Assembly: GCA_949284175.1 (NCBI GenBank) | Contig: CASDVE010000002.1 | Coordinates: 1-64,000 of the forward strand | Direction of reading: 5' to 3' | Source: an uncultured Eubacteriales bacterium | GTDB lineage: Bacteria; Bacillota; Clostridia; Lachnospirales; Lachnospiraceae | Length of the DNA stretch: 64,000 nt | In this document: positions 55,202 through 63,969 of the stretch, piece by piece | Position numbering within the stretch: position 1 is the first letter of the stretch | How the letters are laid out: each line of letters begins with the position of its first letter | Position numbers and translations under genes: made by a program | The notes under the pieces: model-generated | Told to the model about the DNA's origin: nothing | What the model saw: the letters and a program-made list of their open reading frames with translations, nothing else | Database searches by the model: none

Positions 55202-56146
55202 ATGAAAATTGCGTTCATTCGATATCGCTATTTGGAGAAATTGAGCATTTTTTATCGAATTACTAGCCGTTTTTTACCAAAAGGTTTGATGAAGGAGTAT
55301 TTTTTAAGAAAAAGGCGTTTAAAGAGAAGAGAGTGCACAGAAGGAGAATTCAGAGGAATGGAAGTGGAACTTCCTTTTAACGAATACGGAGAACAAAGGA
55401 TAGGGAAGGATAGCGTTTGGAGTTTTTTAGAAGAGGATATAAGAGAGCAAAAAAGACTTTATGGAAATACGGCTATTTTACTAAAAGGAGAGTTGTTTTT
55501 AAACTATTGTAAGAGGGATAGTAACTTTTCTTGTTATCCTTATGAAGCCAATCCTTGTCTTACTTGTGGAGCAAAAGAAGAGATTTCTAAGTTGCAGGGA
55601 GAATATAGCATATGCAATTTTTTTAGGAAACGAAATTACATGGATTGGCTTAAACTATTTTTCGTAAAAGAGTTGACGGAATATTATCGCTCTTTGTATG
55701 GGATTAGAAAAAAGCTATTAAAACTTGTTATTGTAGAAGGTGAACTTGAAGAAACCAAACGAGTGATAAAAGTGCTGTCAAAGGACTTAAATTATATGAT
55801 TGTAAAGACAAAAAATCAAGAAATGTATGATTCTCTTGCAAGAGAAATTTATGAAGAAACTGGTCTATCCATTATTTTTCTGGATAAAGAGGATCATAGA
55901 GAAGAAGAAGTCTTTAAAAAATTAGAAGGAGGAGAAAGTCAAAAGGCAGTCATTACCGTAGATTTGACTCATTTATACCCAAAGGCGACGAATATTCGTA
56001 TCACCCAAAGGGGGATTTGGGTGGATCAAGAAGTGCTAGTGGCTGTTTTAATGGAACAGGCGATGAATTTTGATGGAAGAATTGTAGAAGAGAAGTTTGT
56101 GGAATGCAAAGAAGAATATGGATTGTATCTTCGAAAAATCGTCTAG
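55202..56146 (+). CDS. Uncharacterised protein with cysteine-containing N-terminal half
   Basis: 314 aa, not recognised. A basic N-terminus (about 1-55) is followed by a region with CYPYEANPCLTCGAKEE and another Cys near CNFF (about 115-140), perhaps a metal site, and then an alpha/beta half (about 175-314). That half has KLVIVEGELEETKRVIKVLS, a pattern like a Rossmann nucleotide- or ligand-binding fold. No signal peptide or membrane helix. It stands alone between the pfp terminator and greA. An AATAGGGGAAG precedes its ATG. Confidence 0.5.
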   Translation: MKIAFIRYRYLEKLSIFYRITSRFLPKGLMKEYFLRKRRLKRRECTEGEFRGMEVELPFNEYGEQRIGKDSVWSFLEEDIREQKRLYGNTAILLKGELFLNYCKRDSNFSCYPYEANPCLTCGAKEEISKLQGEYSICNFFRKRNYMDWLKLFFVKELTEYYRSLYGIRKKLLKLVIVEGELEETKRVIKVLSKDLNYMIVKTKNQEMYDSLAREIYEETGLSIIFLDKEDHREEEVFKKLEGGESQKAVITVDLTHLYPKATNIRITQRGIWVDQEVLVAVLMEQAMNFDGRIVEEKFVECKEEYGLYLRKIV

Positions 56147-56259
56147 GGATTCATGGATAAAAATAACATTTATAATAAGAAGAAAAATTTCTAATGATAA
56201 GGGAGAAAAGAACAAAATTGTAACATGTGGAAAATAAAGGAAAACGGAGGGAATGCCAG

Positions 56260-56288
56260 TTGACAAGAGATCAACAGTCATTTATAAT
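56260..56288 (+). promoter_or_regulatory. Promoter of greA-lysS
   Basis: TTGACA (56260-56265), 17 bp, TATAAT (56283-56288). This makes a leader of about 255 nt before greA, most of which is repeat copy C. Confidence 0.8.
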
Positions 56289-56357
56289 ATAAGAATTGTA
56301 ACCTAGAAGAAATATGCGTTGCACGTTTCGGGGGTTTTAAATAAGAAATCCAATAGA

Positions 56358-56508
56358 TTTGATTTGACAGTTGTCATAAATTCGTGCAAGCACGATTCCT
56401 GACTCGTCGCTTTTGCGTAAACGATGGGAAACACGCTCTGCGAGTTTCTCTCGTTCGCGGGTGGCGTAAGCATTTTTATTTGACTTATGCCTTCGCGTAA
56501 ATCAAATT
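56358..56508 (-). repeat. Dispersed structured repeat, copy C, in the greA leader
   Basis: Read on the minus strand it gives GAAGGCATAAGTCAA, AATGCTTACG, a GC-rich insert absent from copy A, then ACGCAAAAGCGACGAGTCAG, hairpin CGTGCTTGCACG and TTTATGACAACTG. Short inverted ends (ATTTGATTT at 56358, AAATCAAAT at 56500) flank it. The CGTG/CACG stem differs from TATG/CATA in copy A by two paired changes, so the hairpin itself is conserved. Confidence 0.65.
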
Positions 56509-56548
56509 TCTTCAAATAAATATGTAAGAAAGAAAGGGAGTTCCATCA

Positions 56549-57034
56549 ATGGCAGAAAAGAAAAATATTTTAACATATGCTGGGTTAAGAGAATTAGAAG
56601 AAGAATTACAGCAGTTAAAGGTAGTAACTCGTAAAGAGGTAGCTCAAAAAATTAAAGAGGCTAGAGAACAGGGCGATTTATCAGAAAATGCGGAATACGA
56701 TGCAGCGAAAGATGAACAGCGTGATATTGAGGCTCGTATTGAAGAAATAGAGAAAATTTTAAGAAATGCAGAAGTTGTAGATGAAGATGAAGTAGATCTT
56801 GAAAAAATCAACATCGGATGTATGGTAAAATTATTTGATATGGAATTTAATGAGGAAGTAACTTATAAATTAGTTGGTTCAACAGAAGCGGATATTTTTG
56901 CAGGAAAGATCTCCAATGAATCTCCTCTTGGACACGCATTGATTGGATGTAAAATTGGAGAAGTTGTGGATGTAGAAGGAGTAGACGGAGCAGAAAAATA
57001 TCGTATTTTAGATATTCAAAGATCGAACTTATAA
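56549..57034 (+). CDS. greA: Transcription elongation factor GreA
   Basis: 161 aa. The N-terminal coiled coil (about 8-78) carries the acidic tip DLSENAEYDAAK, which reaches the RNA polymerase active site to stimulate cleavage of backtracked RNA. The C-terminal FKBP-like domain follows. First gene of a greA-lysS pair. Confidence 0.96.
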   Translation: MAEKKNILTYAGLRELEEELQQLKVVTRKEVAQKIKEAREQGDLSENAEYDAAKDEQRDIEARIEEIEKILRNAEVVDEDEVDLEKINIGCMVKLFDMEFNEEVTYKLVGSTEADIFAGKISNESPLGHALIGCKIGEVVDVEGVDGAEKYRILDIQRSNL

Positions 57035-57060
57035 GAGAAAGAATAGGAGTGTAAGAAACT

Positions 57061-58533
57061 GTGGCAGAACAGAATTTAAATGAAATTTTAAAAATCAGAC
57101 ATGAAAAACTTGCTGAATTAAAAGAGGCAGGAAAAGATCCGTTTGAGATTACAAAGTACGATCAAACACATCACAGTATGGAGATCAAAGATAACTTTGA
57201 TGAATTAGAAGGGAAAACAGTATCTGTTGCTGGTAGATTGATGTTCAAACGTGTCATGGGTAAAGCATCTTTTTGTAATATCCAAGACTTACAAGGAAAT
57301 ATTCAATCTTATGTAGCAAGAGATAATATTGGAGAAGAATCCTATAAAGATTTCAAGAAATTTGATATTGGTGATATTGTTGGAATCAAAGGTGAAGTGT
57401 TTAAAACAAAAACAGGAGAAATCTCTATCCATGCAACAGAAGTTACACTACTAAGTAAGAGTCTTCAAGTGCTTCCAGAGAAATTCCATGGTTTAACAAA
57501 TACAGATGTGCGTTATCGTCAAAGATATGTTGATTTAGTTATGAATCAAGATGTGAAAGAAACATTCATTAAACGTTCAAAATGTATTAGTGCCATTCGT
57601 CGTTTCTTAGATGGACAAGGTTTTATGGAAGTGGAAACTCCTATGCTCGTAAGCAATGCAGGTGGAGCTGCTGCAAGACCTTTTGAAACACATTATAACG
57701 CGTTAGATGAAGATGTAAAACTTCGCATTTCTTTAGAATTATACTTAAAGAGATTGATTGTAGGCGGTCTTGAAAGAGTATATGAAATTGGACGTGTATT
57801 CCGTAACGAAGGAACTGATGCAAGACATAATCCAGAGTTCACATTAATGGAATTATACCAAGCATACACAGACTACAATGGAATGATGGAATTAGCAGAA
57901 AATCTCTATCGTCATGTGGCACAGGAAGTATGCGGAACTATGCAGATCCCTTATGGCGATGTGATTATCGACTTAGAAAAACCATTTGAAAGAATTACCA
58001 TGATCGATGCTTTGAAAAAATATGCTAATATCGACTTTACAACGGTAAAAACAACAGAAGAAGCAAAGGCATTAGCAAAAGAACATCATGTAGAATTTGA
58101 AGAAAGACATAAAAAAGGTGATATTTTAAGCCTTTTATTCGAAGAATTTGTAGAAGAAAAATTAATTCAACCTACATTTGTTATCGATCATCCAGTGGAA
58201 ATTTCTCCACTGACTAAGAAAAAACCAGAAGATCCAGAATATGTAGAACGCTTTGAATTATTTATTTACGGACGTGAAATGGCAAATGCTTATTCTGAGA
58301 TCAACGATCCAATCGATCAGAGAGAACGTTTTGAAGCACAAGAAGAATTATTGGCTCAAGGCGATGAAGAAGCAAATAGAATTGATGAAGACTTCTTAAA
58401 TGCGTTAAGCATTGGTATGCCACCAACAGGCGGTATCGGCTTTGGTATTGACCGTATGGTAATGCTTATGACAAACTCTCCAGCGATTCGTGATGTATTG
58501 TTATTCCCAACAATGAAGAGTTTGGATAAATAA
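57061..58533 (+). CDS. lysS: Lysyl-tRNA synthetase, class II
   Basis: 490 aa starting at GTG. An N-terminal OB-fold binds the anticodon (about 50-150). Class II motifs follow: motif 2 [15 protein letters not shown] and motif 3 [12 protein letters not shown]. It follows greA by 26 bp, a common clostridial order. Confidence 0.97.
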   Translation: MAEQNLNEILKIRHEKLAELKEAGKDPFEITKYDQTHHSMEIKDNFDELEGKTVSVAGRLMFKRVMGKASFCNIQDLQGNIQSYVARDNIGEESYKDFKKFDIGDIVGIKGEVFKTKTGEISIHATEVTLLSKSLQVLPEKFHGLTNTDVRYRQRYVDLVMNQDVKETFIKRSKCISAIRRFLDGQGFMEVETPMLVSNAGGAAARPFETHYNALDEDVKLRISLELYLKRLIVGGLERVYEIGRVFRNEGTDARHNPEFTLMELYQAYTDYNGMMELAENLYRHVAQEVCGTMQIPYGDVIIDLEKPFERITMIDALKKYANIDFTTVKTTEEAKALAKEHHVEFEERHKKGDILSLLFEEFVEEKLIQPTFVIDHPVEISPLTKKKPEDPEYVERFELFIYGREMANAYSEINDPIDQRERFEAQEELLAQGDEEANRIDEDFLNALSIGMPPTGGIGFGIDRMVMLMTNSPAIRDVLLFPTMKSLDK

Positions 58534-58540
58534 AACCAAC

Positions 58541-58579
58541 AAAGAAGATTACTATGAATATATGGTAATCTTCTTTTTG
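58541..58579 (+). terminator. Terminator of greA-lysS
   Basis: AAAGAAGATTAC (58541-58552) and GTAATCTTCTTT (58565-58576) form a 12-bp perfect stem, then TTGG. Confidence 0.85.
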
Positions 58580-58666
58580 GATCTGTATAAAAATTTGTAA
58601 GAAACAAGGCTTTTTCTATACGTTGAATTTGTCAAAGAATGTATCATAATGCAAAGGAGAACGATC

Positions 58667-59860
58667 ATGAAGAAACGAAAAAGAAGAAAAAAACAAAGAT
58701 ATCGAGTTTTAAAAGCGGTTGTAGGAATCTCTATATGTCTGATAGTTGTAATTGGCATCATAGCTTTTAATTGGACTAGTATTCAGTTAGGAATGAAAGG
58801 CTATGATAGAGATGCTAGAGCAACTTTATTGTCGTTATCAGAAGAAGAAATCGAAGAATATTTAAGTTTAGATAAAATTATTGATCTATCTAAATGGGAT
58901 CAAGTGAACAATCAACATCATTATTATGATTATGAGTTATATAGCAGTGATACTGTAAGTGTAGAAGATGTTGTTTCTTATGTGGATGAATTTTATCATA
59001 CATATCATACAGAATTAAAAGAATTAGGGTATGATTTAGAAACCCAGCGTTCTTTAATGAAACAATTATCATTGGATGATTTCCATATATTAACAGAGAA
59101 TCAATTGAAATGGAAAGAGGTAGAGCCGTTTATAGATATTAAAGGAAGAATTATGGAAGATATGCCACAATATATTAAATCGACTTTAGAACCAGTAGAA
59201 GCGGTTATGAATATTTCTTATGCTATGATTGATTCCAGAAATTCATCCGATAGAACGTATTTTTTAGAGGAGCCATCCAATACTTCCTTGTTGATTAAAA
59301 AAGGTTTCTCTATTTCAAAAGATTATGTGCCAGAAGATTTAGTAAAGGTCAATATCCCGACTGCTACGACAAATAATCAAATGAGAAGGGATGCGGCTAA
59401 GGCATTAGAGGCCATGTATCAAGATGCGAAAAAAGAAGGACTTATACTTGCAGTCAATAGTGCCTATCGTTCTTATGAAGAGCAACAAAAGATTTATGAT
59501 GAATATTTTAGAATTTATGATGAAGTGACCGCTGCTAGTTTGGTAGCAGTTCCAGGAACAAGTGAACACCAATTAGGACTTAGTGTAGACTTAACAAGTC
59601 AAAGTGTAATAGATGGACAGTATGGTGTTTTTGGTAGTACGCCAGAATATCAGTGGGTCATTAAAAATGCTCATAACTATGGATTTATCCTTCGCTATCC
59701 AAGTGATAAAATCAGTATCACAGGGATTGCAAATGAGCCATGGCATTATCGCTATGTTGGGGTAGAATTAGCTAAGAAGTTATATAAAGAAGGGTTGACC
59801 TTAGAAGAATATACATTAAAAAATGGATTTGATTATCCTGTTTCTTTAGTTGAAAATTGA
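58667..59860 (+). CDS. VanY-like D-alanyl-D-alanine carboxypeptidase, membrane anchored
   Basis: 397 aa. A Lys/Arg-rich start and one transmembrane helix (about 12-36), a linker region of about 210 residues with no recognised domain, then an M15B peptidase domain (about 240-390). Zinc and catalytic residues are visible: His301 and Asp308 (SEHQLGLSVD), Glu357 and His360 (EPWH). It trims the terminal D-Ala from peptidoglycan stem peptides outside the membrane. The start at 58667 follows AAGGAGA by 6 nt. No van cluster is nearby, so this is a housekeeping wall enzyme. Confidence 0.88.
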   Translation: MKKRKRRKKQRYRVLKAVVGISICLIVVIGIIAFNWTSIQLGMKGYDRDARATLLSLSEEEIEEYLSLDKIIDLSKWDQVNNQHHYYDYELYSSDTVSVEDVVSYVDEFYHTYHTELKELGYDLETQRSLMKQLSLDDFHILTENQLKWKEVEPFIDIKGRIMEDMPQYIKSTLEPVEAVMNISYAMIDSRNSSDRTYFLEEPSNTSLLIKKGFSISKDYVPEDLVKVNIPTATTNNQMRRDAAKALEAMYQDAKKEGLILAVNSAYRSYEEQQKIYDEYFRIYDEVTAASLVAVPGTSEHQLGLSVDLTSQSVIDGQYGVFGSTPEYQWVIKNAHNYGFILRYPSDKISITGIANEPWHYRYVGVELAKKLYKEGLTLEEYTLKNGFDYPVSLVEN

Positions 59861-59919
59861 AATTCTGTTCTAAACAGCAATGACTTATCAGTAACAGTCG
59901 AGCTAGGGAATAATTTTGC

Positions 59920-59948
59920 TTGTTTACCTTGAAAAAATATTGTATAAT
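59920..59948 (+). promoter_or_regulatory. Promoter of the SMR transporter gene
   Basis: TTGTTT (59920-59925), 17 bp, TATAAT (59943-59948), leaving a leader of about 150 nt. No guanidine riboswitch core was recognised in it. Confidence 0.5.
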
Positions 59949-60105
59949 CTTTATTTACGAAAAAGCGAAATGATATAAAAGTATCAAGATGATATAAGAA
60001 TGAGGAAAATTAAGATATACATTTTTTTAGTAAGAATATTAGATCCAGAGTGCCATGGACAATTGAAATAGTATATAGATTTTGATAGAAGAAAAGGAGA
60101 TTATG

Positions 60106-60423
60106 ATGGCTTGGATTTATTTGGCTATTGCAGGAGTATTTGAAGTAATATGGGCGACGGCTCTAAAATATTCAGAGGAATTTACGAAAATATTGCCGAC
60201 GATTATTACTATTGTAGGTATGGTGATTGGATTTATCTTTTTGGCAAAGGCAACAAAAATAATTCCTATGGGAACTGCATATGCCGTTTGGACAGGTATT
60301 GGAGCAGTAGGTGCTGTTATAGTAGGGATATTGCTTTTTAAAGAACCAGTAAGTACAATGAGAATTTTATTTCTCAGCTGTATTGTAGTTGGAATTATTG
60401 GATTAAAAGTAACATCTGCTTAG
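60106..60423 (+). CDS. sugE: SMR-family transporter, SugE/Gdx type
   Basis: 105 aa with four membrane helices. The essential Glu13 lies in GVFEVIWATALKYS, a context typical of SugE/Gdx guanidinium exporters rather than EmrE multidrug exporters. It acts as a dual-topology dimer exchanging substrate for protons. The start at 60106 follows AAGGAGA; ATG 60103 is the alternative. Confidence 0.85.
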   Translation: MAWIYLAIAGVFEVIWATALKYSEEFTKILPTIITIVGMVIGFIFLAKATKIIPMGTAYAVWTGIGAVGAVIVGILLFKEPVSTMRILFLSCIVVGIIGLKVTSA

Positions 60424-60582
60424 AAATATTTGATAAAATTAGATAATGAGATGGTAATCGAGATATTAACTATGATTGGGACATGGTGTTTACAGATAAA
60501 ACATTTTGTTATAAATTAGTGACGAAAACCCATAGGCTTGTCTGTGAGAGCAGTCAACAAAAGGGTTAATAAGAATATATTA

Positions 60583-60619
60583 AAAAAAGATCTGAGGTTT
60601 CTTCCTTAGATCTTTTTTT
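60583..60619 (+). terminator. Rho-independent terminator
   Basis: AAAAGATCTGAGG pairs with CCTTAGATCTTTT (one mismatch) and is followed by TTT. The stretch 60424-60582 shows nothing else. Confidence 0.85.
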
Positions 60620-60684
60620 AGTAGTGATTTGATACCTAATTTTATCATGGTCTAGCACTCGGTTTAAAATCTATATCGTATCTA

Positions 60685-60713
60685 TTGACTCTGTTAAGGT
60701 GCAGTGATACAAT
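60685..60713 (+). promoter_or_regulatory. Promoter of the alcohol dehydrogenase gene
   Basis: TTGACT (60685-60690), 17 bp, TACAAT (60708-60713), 35 bp before the ATG. Confidence 0.7.
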
Positions 60714-60748
60714 GAGAAACAATAAACTAAAAAAGGGGATGACTGGAA

Positions 60749-61843
60749 TTGAATCATTACAACGTTTGTTTACCAAACTACTCCATTGGAACGGACTGCT
60801 ATAAAGAAATTGGTTATTATGCTAGATATTATGGAAAGAAAGCAGTGGTAATCGGCGGAAAGACGGCTATGTCCAAGGCGAAATCTGCATTGCTAGAAGG
60901 GATTGCAGATACTGATATAGAGATTCTTGATTTTATTTGGTATGGAGGAGATTCTACCTATGAGAATGGAAATGCTCTAATTGCTAACGAAATAGTACAA
61001 AAAGCGGATATTATTTTTGGAGTTGGCGGAGGAAGAGCTTGTGATACTTGTAAATATGTAGCAAATGAAATGGATAAGCCGTTGTTTGCATTTCCAACTG
61101 TTGGAAGTAATTGTGCCTCTGTAACCGCTATTTGTGTTATGTATCATGCAGATGGAAGTTTTCGAGATTACTATTATCCAAAACTGGCAGAACACACTTT
61201 TATCAATACTGAAATTATTGCGGATTCACCATATGAACTATTATGGGCTGGAATTGGAGATGCCTTATCCAAAGAATGTGAAGCTGTTTTTTCTAGTAAG
61301 GATGATGACTTATCTCATACACCACTGATGGGGGTACAGTTAAGTAAGATTTGTACAGAGCCATTGCTTATTTATGGAAAAGAGGCATTACAGGCTTGTA
61401 AAGAAAAGAAAGTGACTAAAGCATTAGAACAAGTAGTACTTGATATTATTGTTTCCACTGGACTAGTATCCAATATGGCAACTCAAATGCCAAACTACTA
61501 CTATAATTCTTCATTAGCACACTGTGTTTATTATGGTTCTACTGTTACGAGAGGAGGGCATAAACACCTACATGGTGAAATCGTAGCGTTAGGAGTGCTT
61601 TGTCTTCTTACATATGACGGAAAATTGGATGAAAGAGATCGTATCATGCAGTTTAATCGTGAGATAGGATTGCCGATTTGTTTTGATGACATTGGAATCA
61701 AAGAAGATGAGTTTGATGCTATGGTAGAAAAGGCAATGACAAGTACTGAATGGAAATTCCGTCCAAAAGATGTGACAAGAGAAAAATTTATGCAATGTAT
61801 GATAGAGCAAAATAAGGCAGGAAGAGCATTGAAGGAAAAATAA
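60749..61843 (+). CDS. Iron-containing alcohol dehydrogenase, glycerol dehydrogenase-like
   Basis: 364 aa. NAD-binding half with GVGGGRACDT and a helical metal-binding half with Asp171, His258 and His275, matching the three ligands of GldA. It resembles the GldA/YbdH branch, which oxidises glycerol or reduces small hydroxy-carbonyls. It may link to the DhaKL cluster 9 kb upstream through dihydroxyacetone, but has its own promoter, so this is only a possibility. Confidence 0.82.
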   Translation: MNHYNVCLPNYSIGTDCYKEIGYYARYYGKKAVVIGGKTAMSKAKSALLEGIADTDIEILDFIWYGGDSTYENGNALIANEIVQKADIIFGVGGGRACDTCKYVANEMDKPLFAFPTVGSNCASVTAICVMYHADGSFRDYYYPKLAEHTFINTEIIADSPYELLWAGIGDALSKECEAVFSSKDDDLSHTPLMGVQLSKICTEPLLIYGKEALQACKEKKVTKALEQVVLDIIVSTGLVSNMATQMPNYYYNSSLAHCVYYGSTVTRGGHKHLHGEIVALGVLCLLTYDGKLDERDRIMQFNREIGLPICFDDIGIKEDEFDAMVEKAMTSTEWKFRPKDVTREKFMQCMIEQNKAGRALKEK

Positions 61844-61879
61844 AATAAGAGCTATGTTTTTAGACAAGGAAAAATCTAA

Positions 61880-61990
61880 GTGGAATTGTTAACGAATTTA
61901 AATCAGGTAGCTCTGGTGATCATTGTTGTGTATCCGAAATTTGAAAAGGTAACTGGATTGCTAGAAAGAGCTTGGATGATAAGAGGATAG
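61880..61990 (+). CDS. 36-residue small ORF, doubtful
   Basis: GTG start with AAGGA 9 nt upstream, ending 26 bp before the next gene. The peptide has a hydrophobic stretch QVALVIIVVYP and resembles a broken piece of a larger protein. No match is recognised. It could be a remnant or chance frame. Confidence 0.2.
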   Translation: MELLTNLNQVALVIIVVYPKFEKVTGLLERAWMIRG

Positions 61991-62015
61991 CTTTCATATA
62001 TAAAGGAGGAAAACT

Positions 62016-62381
62016 TTGGAGATTAAGAAGATTGATTATGATTTTTCCGTATGCAAAGTGAGAGATTTTTCAAAGGTGGATTTAGAGAATGAGTATTGTT
62101 TTATTGGGAAAACTGATGAAGAAAATTCATTAGTTTGTATCACGCAAAATACTCCCGATAATGTAACAGAACGGGAAGATGGTTGGAAAGCGTTTAGAAT
62201 ACAGGGAGTGTTAGACTTTTCACTTATAGGAATTCTTTCTAAAATATCAACTTTATTAGCTGAAAATAATATTGGAATCTTTGCCATATCAACATACAAT
62301 ACGGATTATATTTTGACAAAAAAAGATAACTATGATAAAGCATTAGAGGTTCTTGCTAGCTCTGGGTATGAGGTGAAATGA
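62016..62381 (+). CDS. ACT-domain protein (CASTOR-like)
   Basis: 121 aa starting at TTG, with AAAGGAGG about 6 nt upstream. An N-terminal half of ACT-like strands (WKAFRIQG after a beta hairpin) is followed by a second ACT module GILSKISTLLAENNIGIFAIST. Small proteins of this type bind amino acids and act as sensors or regulators. No enzyme domain is attached. It lies between the alcohol dehydrogenase and the sugar-binding gene. Confidence 0.75.
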   Translation: MEIKKIDYDFSVCKVRDFSKVDLENEYCFIGKTDEENSLVCITQNTPDNVTEREDGWKAFRIQGVLDFSLIGILSKISTLLAENNIGIFAISTYNTDYILTKKDNYDKALEVLASSGYEVK

Positions 62382-62593
62382 TTTTATAATAGGACTCTCG
62401 TTTTTCTATTTTGTAATTATTTATATATAAAAAGTCGTAAAATGGATATTTATTGTTATATATGTACAATGGAATCTTAAAAATTTCAATGAAAACCTAA
62501 AAATATTCTATGTTATATTTTGGAAATTTCTTATATACTGTCAATATCAATAAATAACACGATACATATATGAAATAGAAGGGAGAAAGTAGT

Positions 62594-63883
62594 ATGAGAA
62601 AAAAAGTGGTAGCATTGACGATGTCAGTATTGTTAAGTCTTTCAATGGTTGCATGTGGTTCAGGGGGAACAACAAGTGATAGCCAAGATACCTCTGCACC
62701 AGCTGCGGATTCAGGAGCATCCGTAGCAAATAAGGATAAACCTTTAGTGTGGTTCAATCGTCAGCCATCGAATAGTTCTACGGGAGAACTGGATATGACA
62801 GCCTTAAGTTTCAACAAAGATACCTATTATGTAGGCTTTGATGCAAATCAGGGGGCTGAACTTCAAGGAACGATGGTTCGAGATTATATTGAAAAGAATA
62901 TTGATACAATTGACCGTAATGGAGATGGTATCATCGGTTATGTGTTAGCAATCGGTGATATTGGACATAACGATTCCATCGCACGTACAAGAGGTGTTCG
63001 TAAAGCCCTTGGTACAGGTGTTGAAAAAGATGGAAATATCAACAGCGATCCAATTGGTACCAATACAGATGCTTCTTCTAAAATTGTACAGGACGGTTCT
63101 ATTGAAGTAGGTGGAAAGACATACGTTGTTCGTGAACTGGCCTCTCAGGAAATGAAGAACTCAGCAGGGGCTACATGGGATGCAGCCACAGCAGGTAATG
63201 CCATCGGTACGTGGTCTTCTTCTTTTGGTAAAGATATTGATGTTGTTGTTTCTAATAACGATGGAATGGGTATGTCCATGTTTAACGCATGGTCAAGAGA
63301 TAACAAAGTTCCTACGTTTGGTTATGATGCAAACAACGATGCGGTAGCTGCTATTGCAGAAGGATATGGCGGAACCATTAGCCAGCACGCAGATGTTCAG
63401 GCATATTTAACACTTCGTGTTCTTCGTAACGCTTTAGATGGAGTTGATGTAGATACAGGTATTGGTACCGCAGATGAAGCAGGTAATGTTCTATCTAGTG
63501 ATGTTTATGTATACAAAGAAGATGAACGTTCTTACTATGCTTTAAACGTTGCAGTTACTGCTGATAACTATAAAGATTTTACAGATTCTACAAAGGTTTA
63601 TGAACCAGTATCCAAACAACTTGATGCAAGTTCACACCCTACAAAGAAAGTATGGTTGAATATTTATAATGCTTCTGATAACTTCTTAAGTTCCACTTAT
63701 CAACCACTTCTTCAAAACTATGATGATCTTTTGAATCTTGAGGTTGATTATATCGGTGGTGATGGACAGACAGAGTCCAATATTACAAACCGTCTTGGAA
63801 ATCCAAGTCAATACGATGCTTTCGCTATTAATATGGTAAAAACAGATAACGCAGCTTCTTATACAGCTTTATTGAATCAATAA
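62594..63883 (+). CDS. mglB: Galactose/glucose-binding lipoprotein, circularly permuted
   Basis: 429 aa. Lipobox MVAC with Cys21 anchors it outside the membrane. Sugar ligands known from MglB are present: Asn55 (WFNRQP), Asp127 and Arg131 (GHNDSIAR), Trp195, Asn222 (SNNDGM), Asp245 (GYDANND). The calcium loop DRNGDGIIG follows at 107-115. The segment that starts ordinary MglB, the strand leading into (Y)DDNF, is found instead at the C-terminus: residues 352-429 with ASDNFLSS and AFAINMVKTDNAAS. So the domain order is rotated while binding residues are kept. The gene heads an mgl operon. Confidence 0.88.
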   Translation: MRKKVVALTMSVLLSLSMVACGSGGTTSDSQDTSAPAADSGASVANKDKPLVWFNRQPSNSSTGELDMTALSFNKDTYYVGFDANQGAELQGTMVRDYIEKNIDTIDRNGDGIIGYVLAIGDIGHNDSIARTRGVRKALGTGVEKDGNINSDPIGTNTDASSKIVQDGSIEVGGKTYVVRELASQEMKNSAGATWDAATAGNAIGTWSSSFGKDIDVVVSNNDGMGMSMFNAWSRDNKVPTFGYDANNDAVAAIAEGYGGTISQHADVQAYLTLRVLRNALDGVDVDTGIGTADEAGNVLSSDVYVYKEDERSYYALNVAVTADNYKDFTDSTKVYEPVSKQLDASSHPTKKVWLNIYNASDNFLSSTYQPLLQNYDDLLNLEVDYIGGDGQTESNITNRLGNPSQYDAFAINMVKTDNAASYTALLNQ

Positions 63884-63894
63884 TCTATATGGAA

Positions 63895-63932
63895 AACTAT
63901 TAGGAAGAAGAAGTTCTTCCTAATAGTTTCTC
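63895..63932 (+). terminator. Hairpin between mglB and mglA
   Basis: AACTATTAGGAAGAA (63895-63909) and TTCTTCCTAATAGTT (63914-63928) form a perfect 15-bp stem with a 4-nt loop and a weak T-run. It probably acts as a partial terminator or stability element keeping the binding protein more abundant than the ATPase. Confidence 0.65.
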
Positions 63933-63969
63933 TAAAAGAGATGATAGCAGTGGTGAGAGGTGGGTAGTC

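Noticed and set aside
59949..60105. Possible guanidine riboswitch before the SugE-type gene
   Set aside because: A leader of about 150 nt is there, but none of the conserved guanidine-I, -II or -III cores could be found by eye.
60531..60543. CCATAGGCTTGT shared with the acpP leader (21470)
   Set aside because: Only 12 bp in common, without the second hairpin arm at the later site; likely chance.
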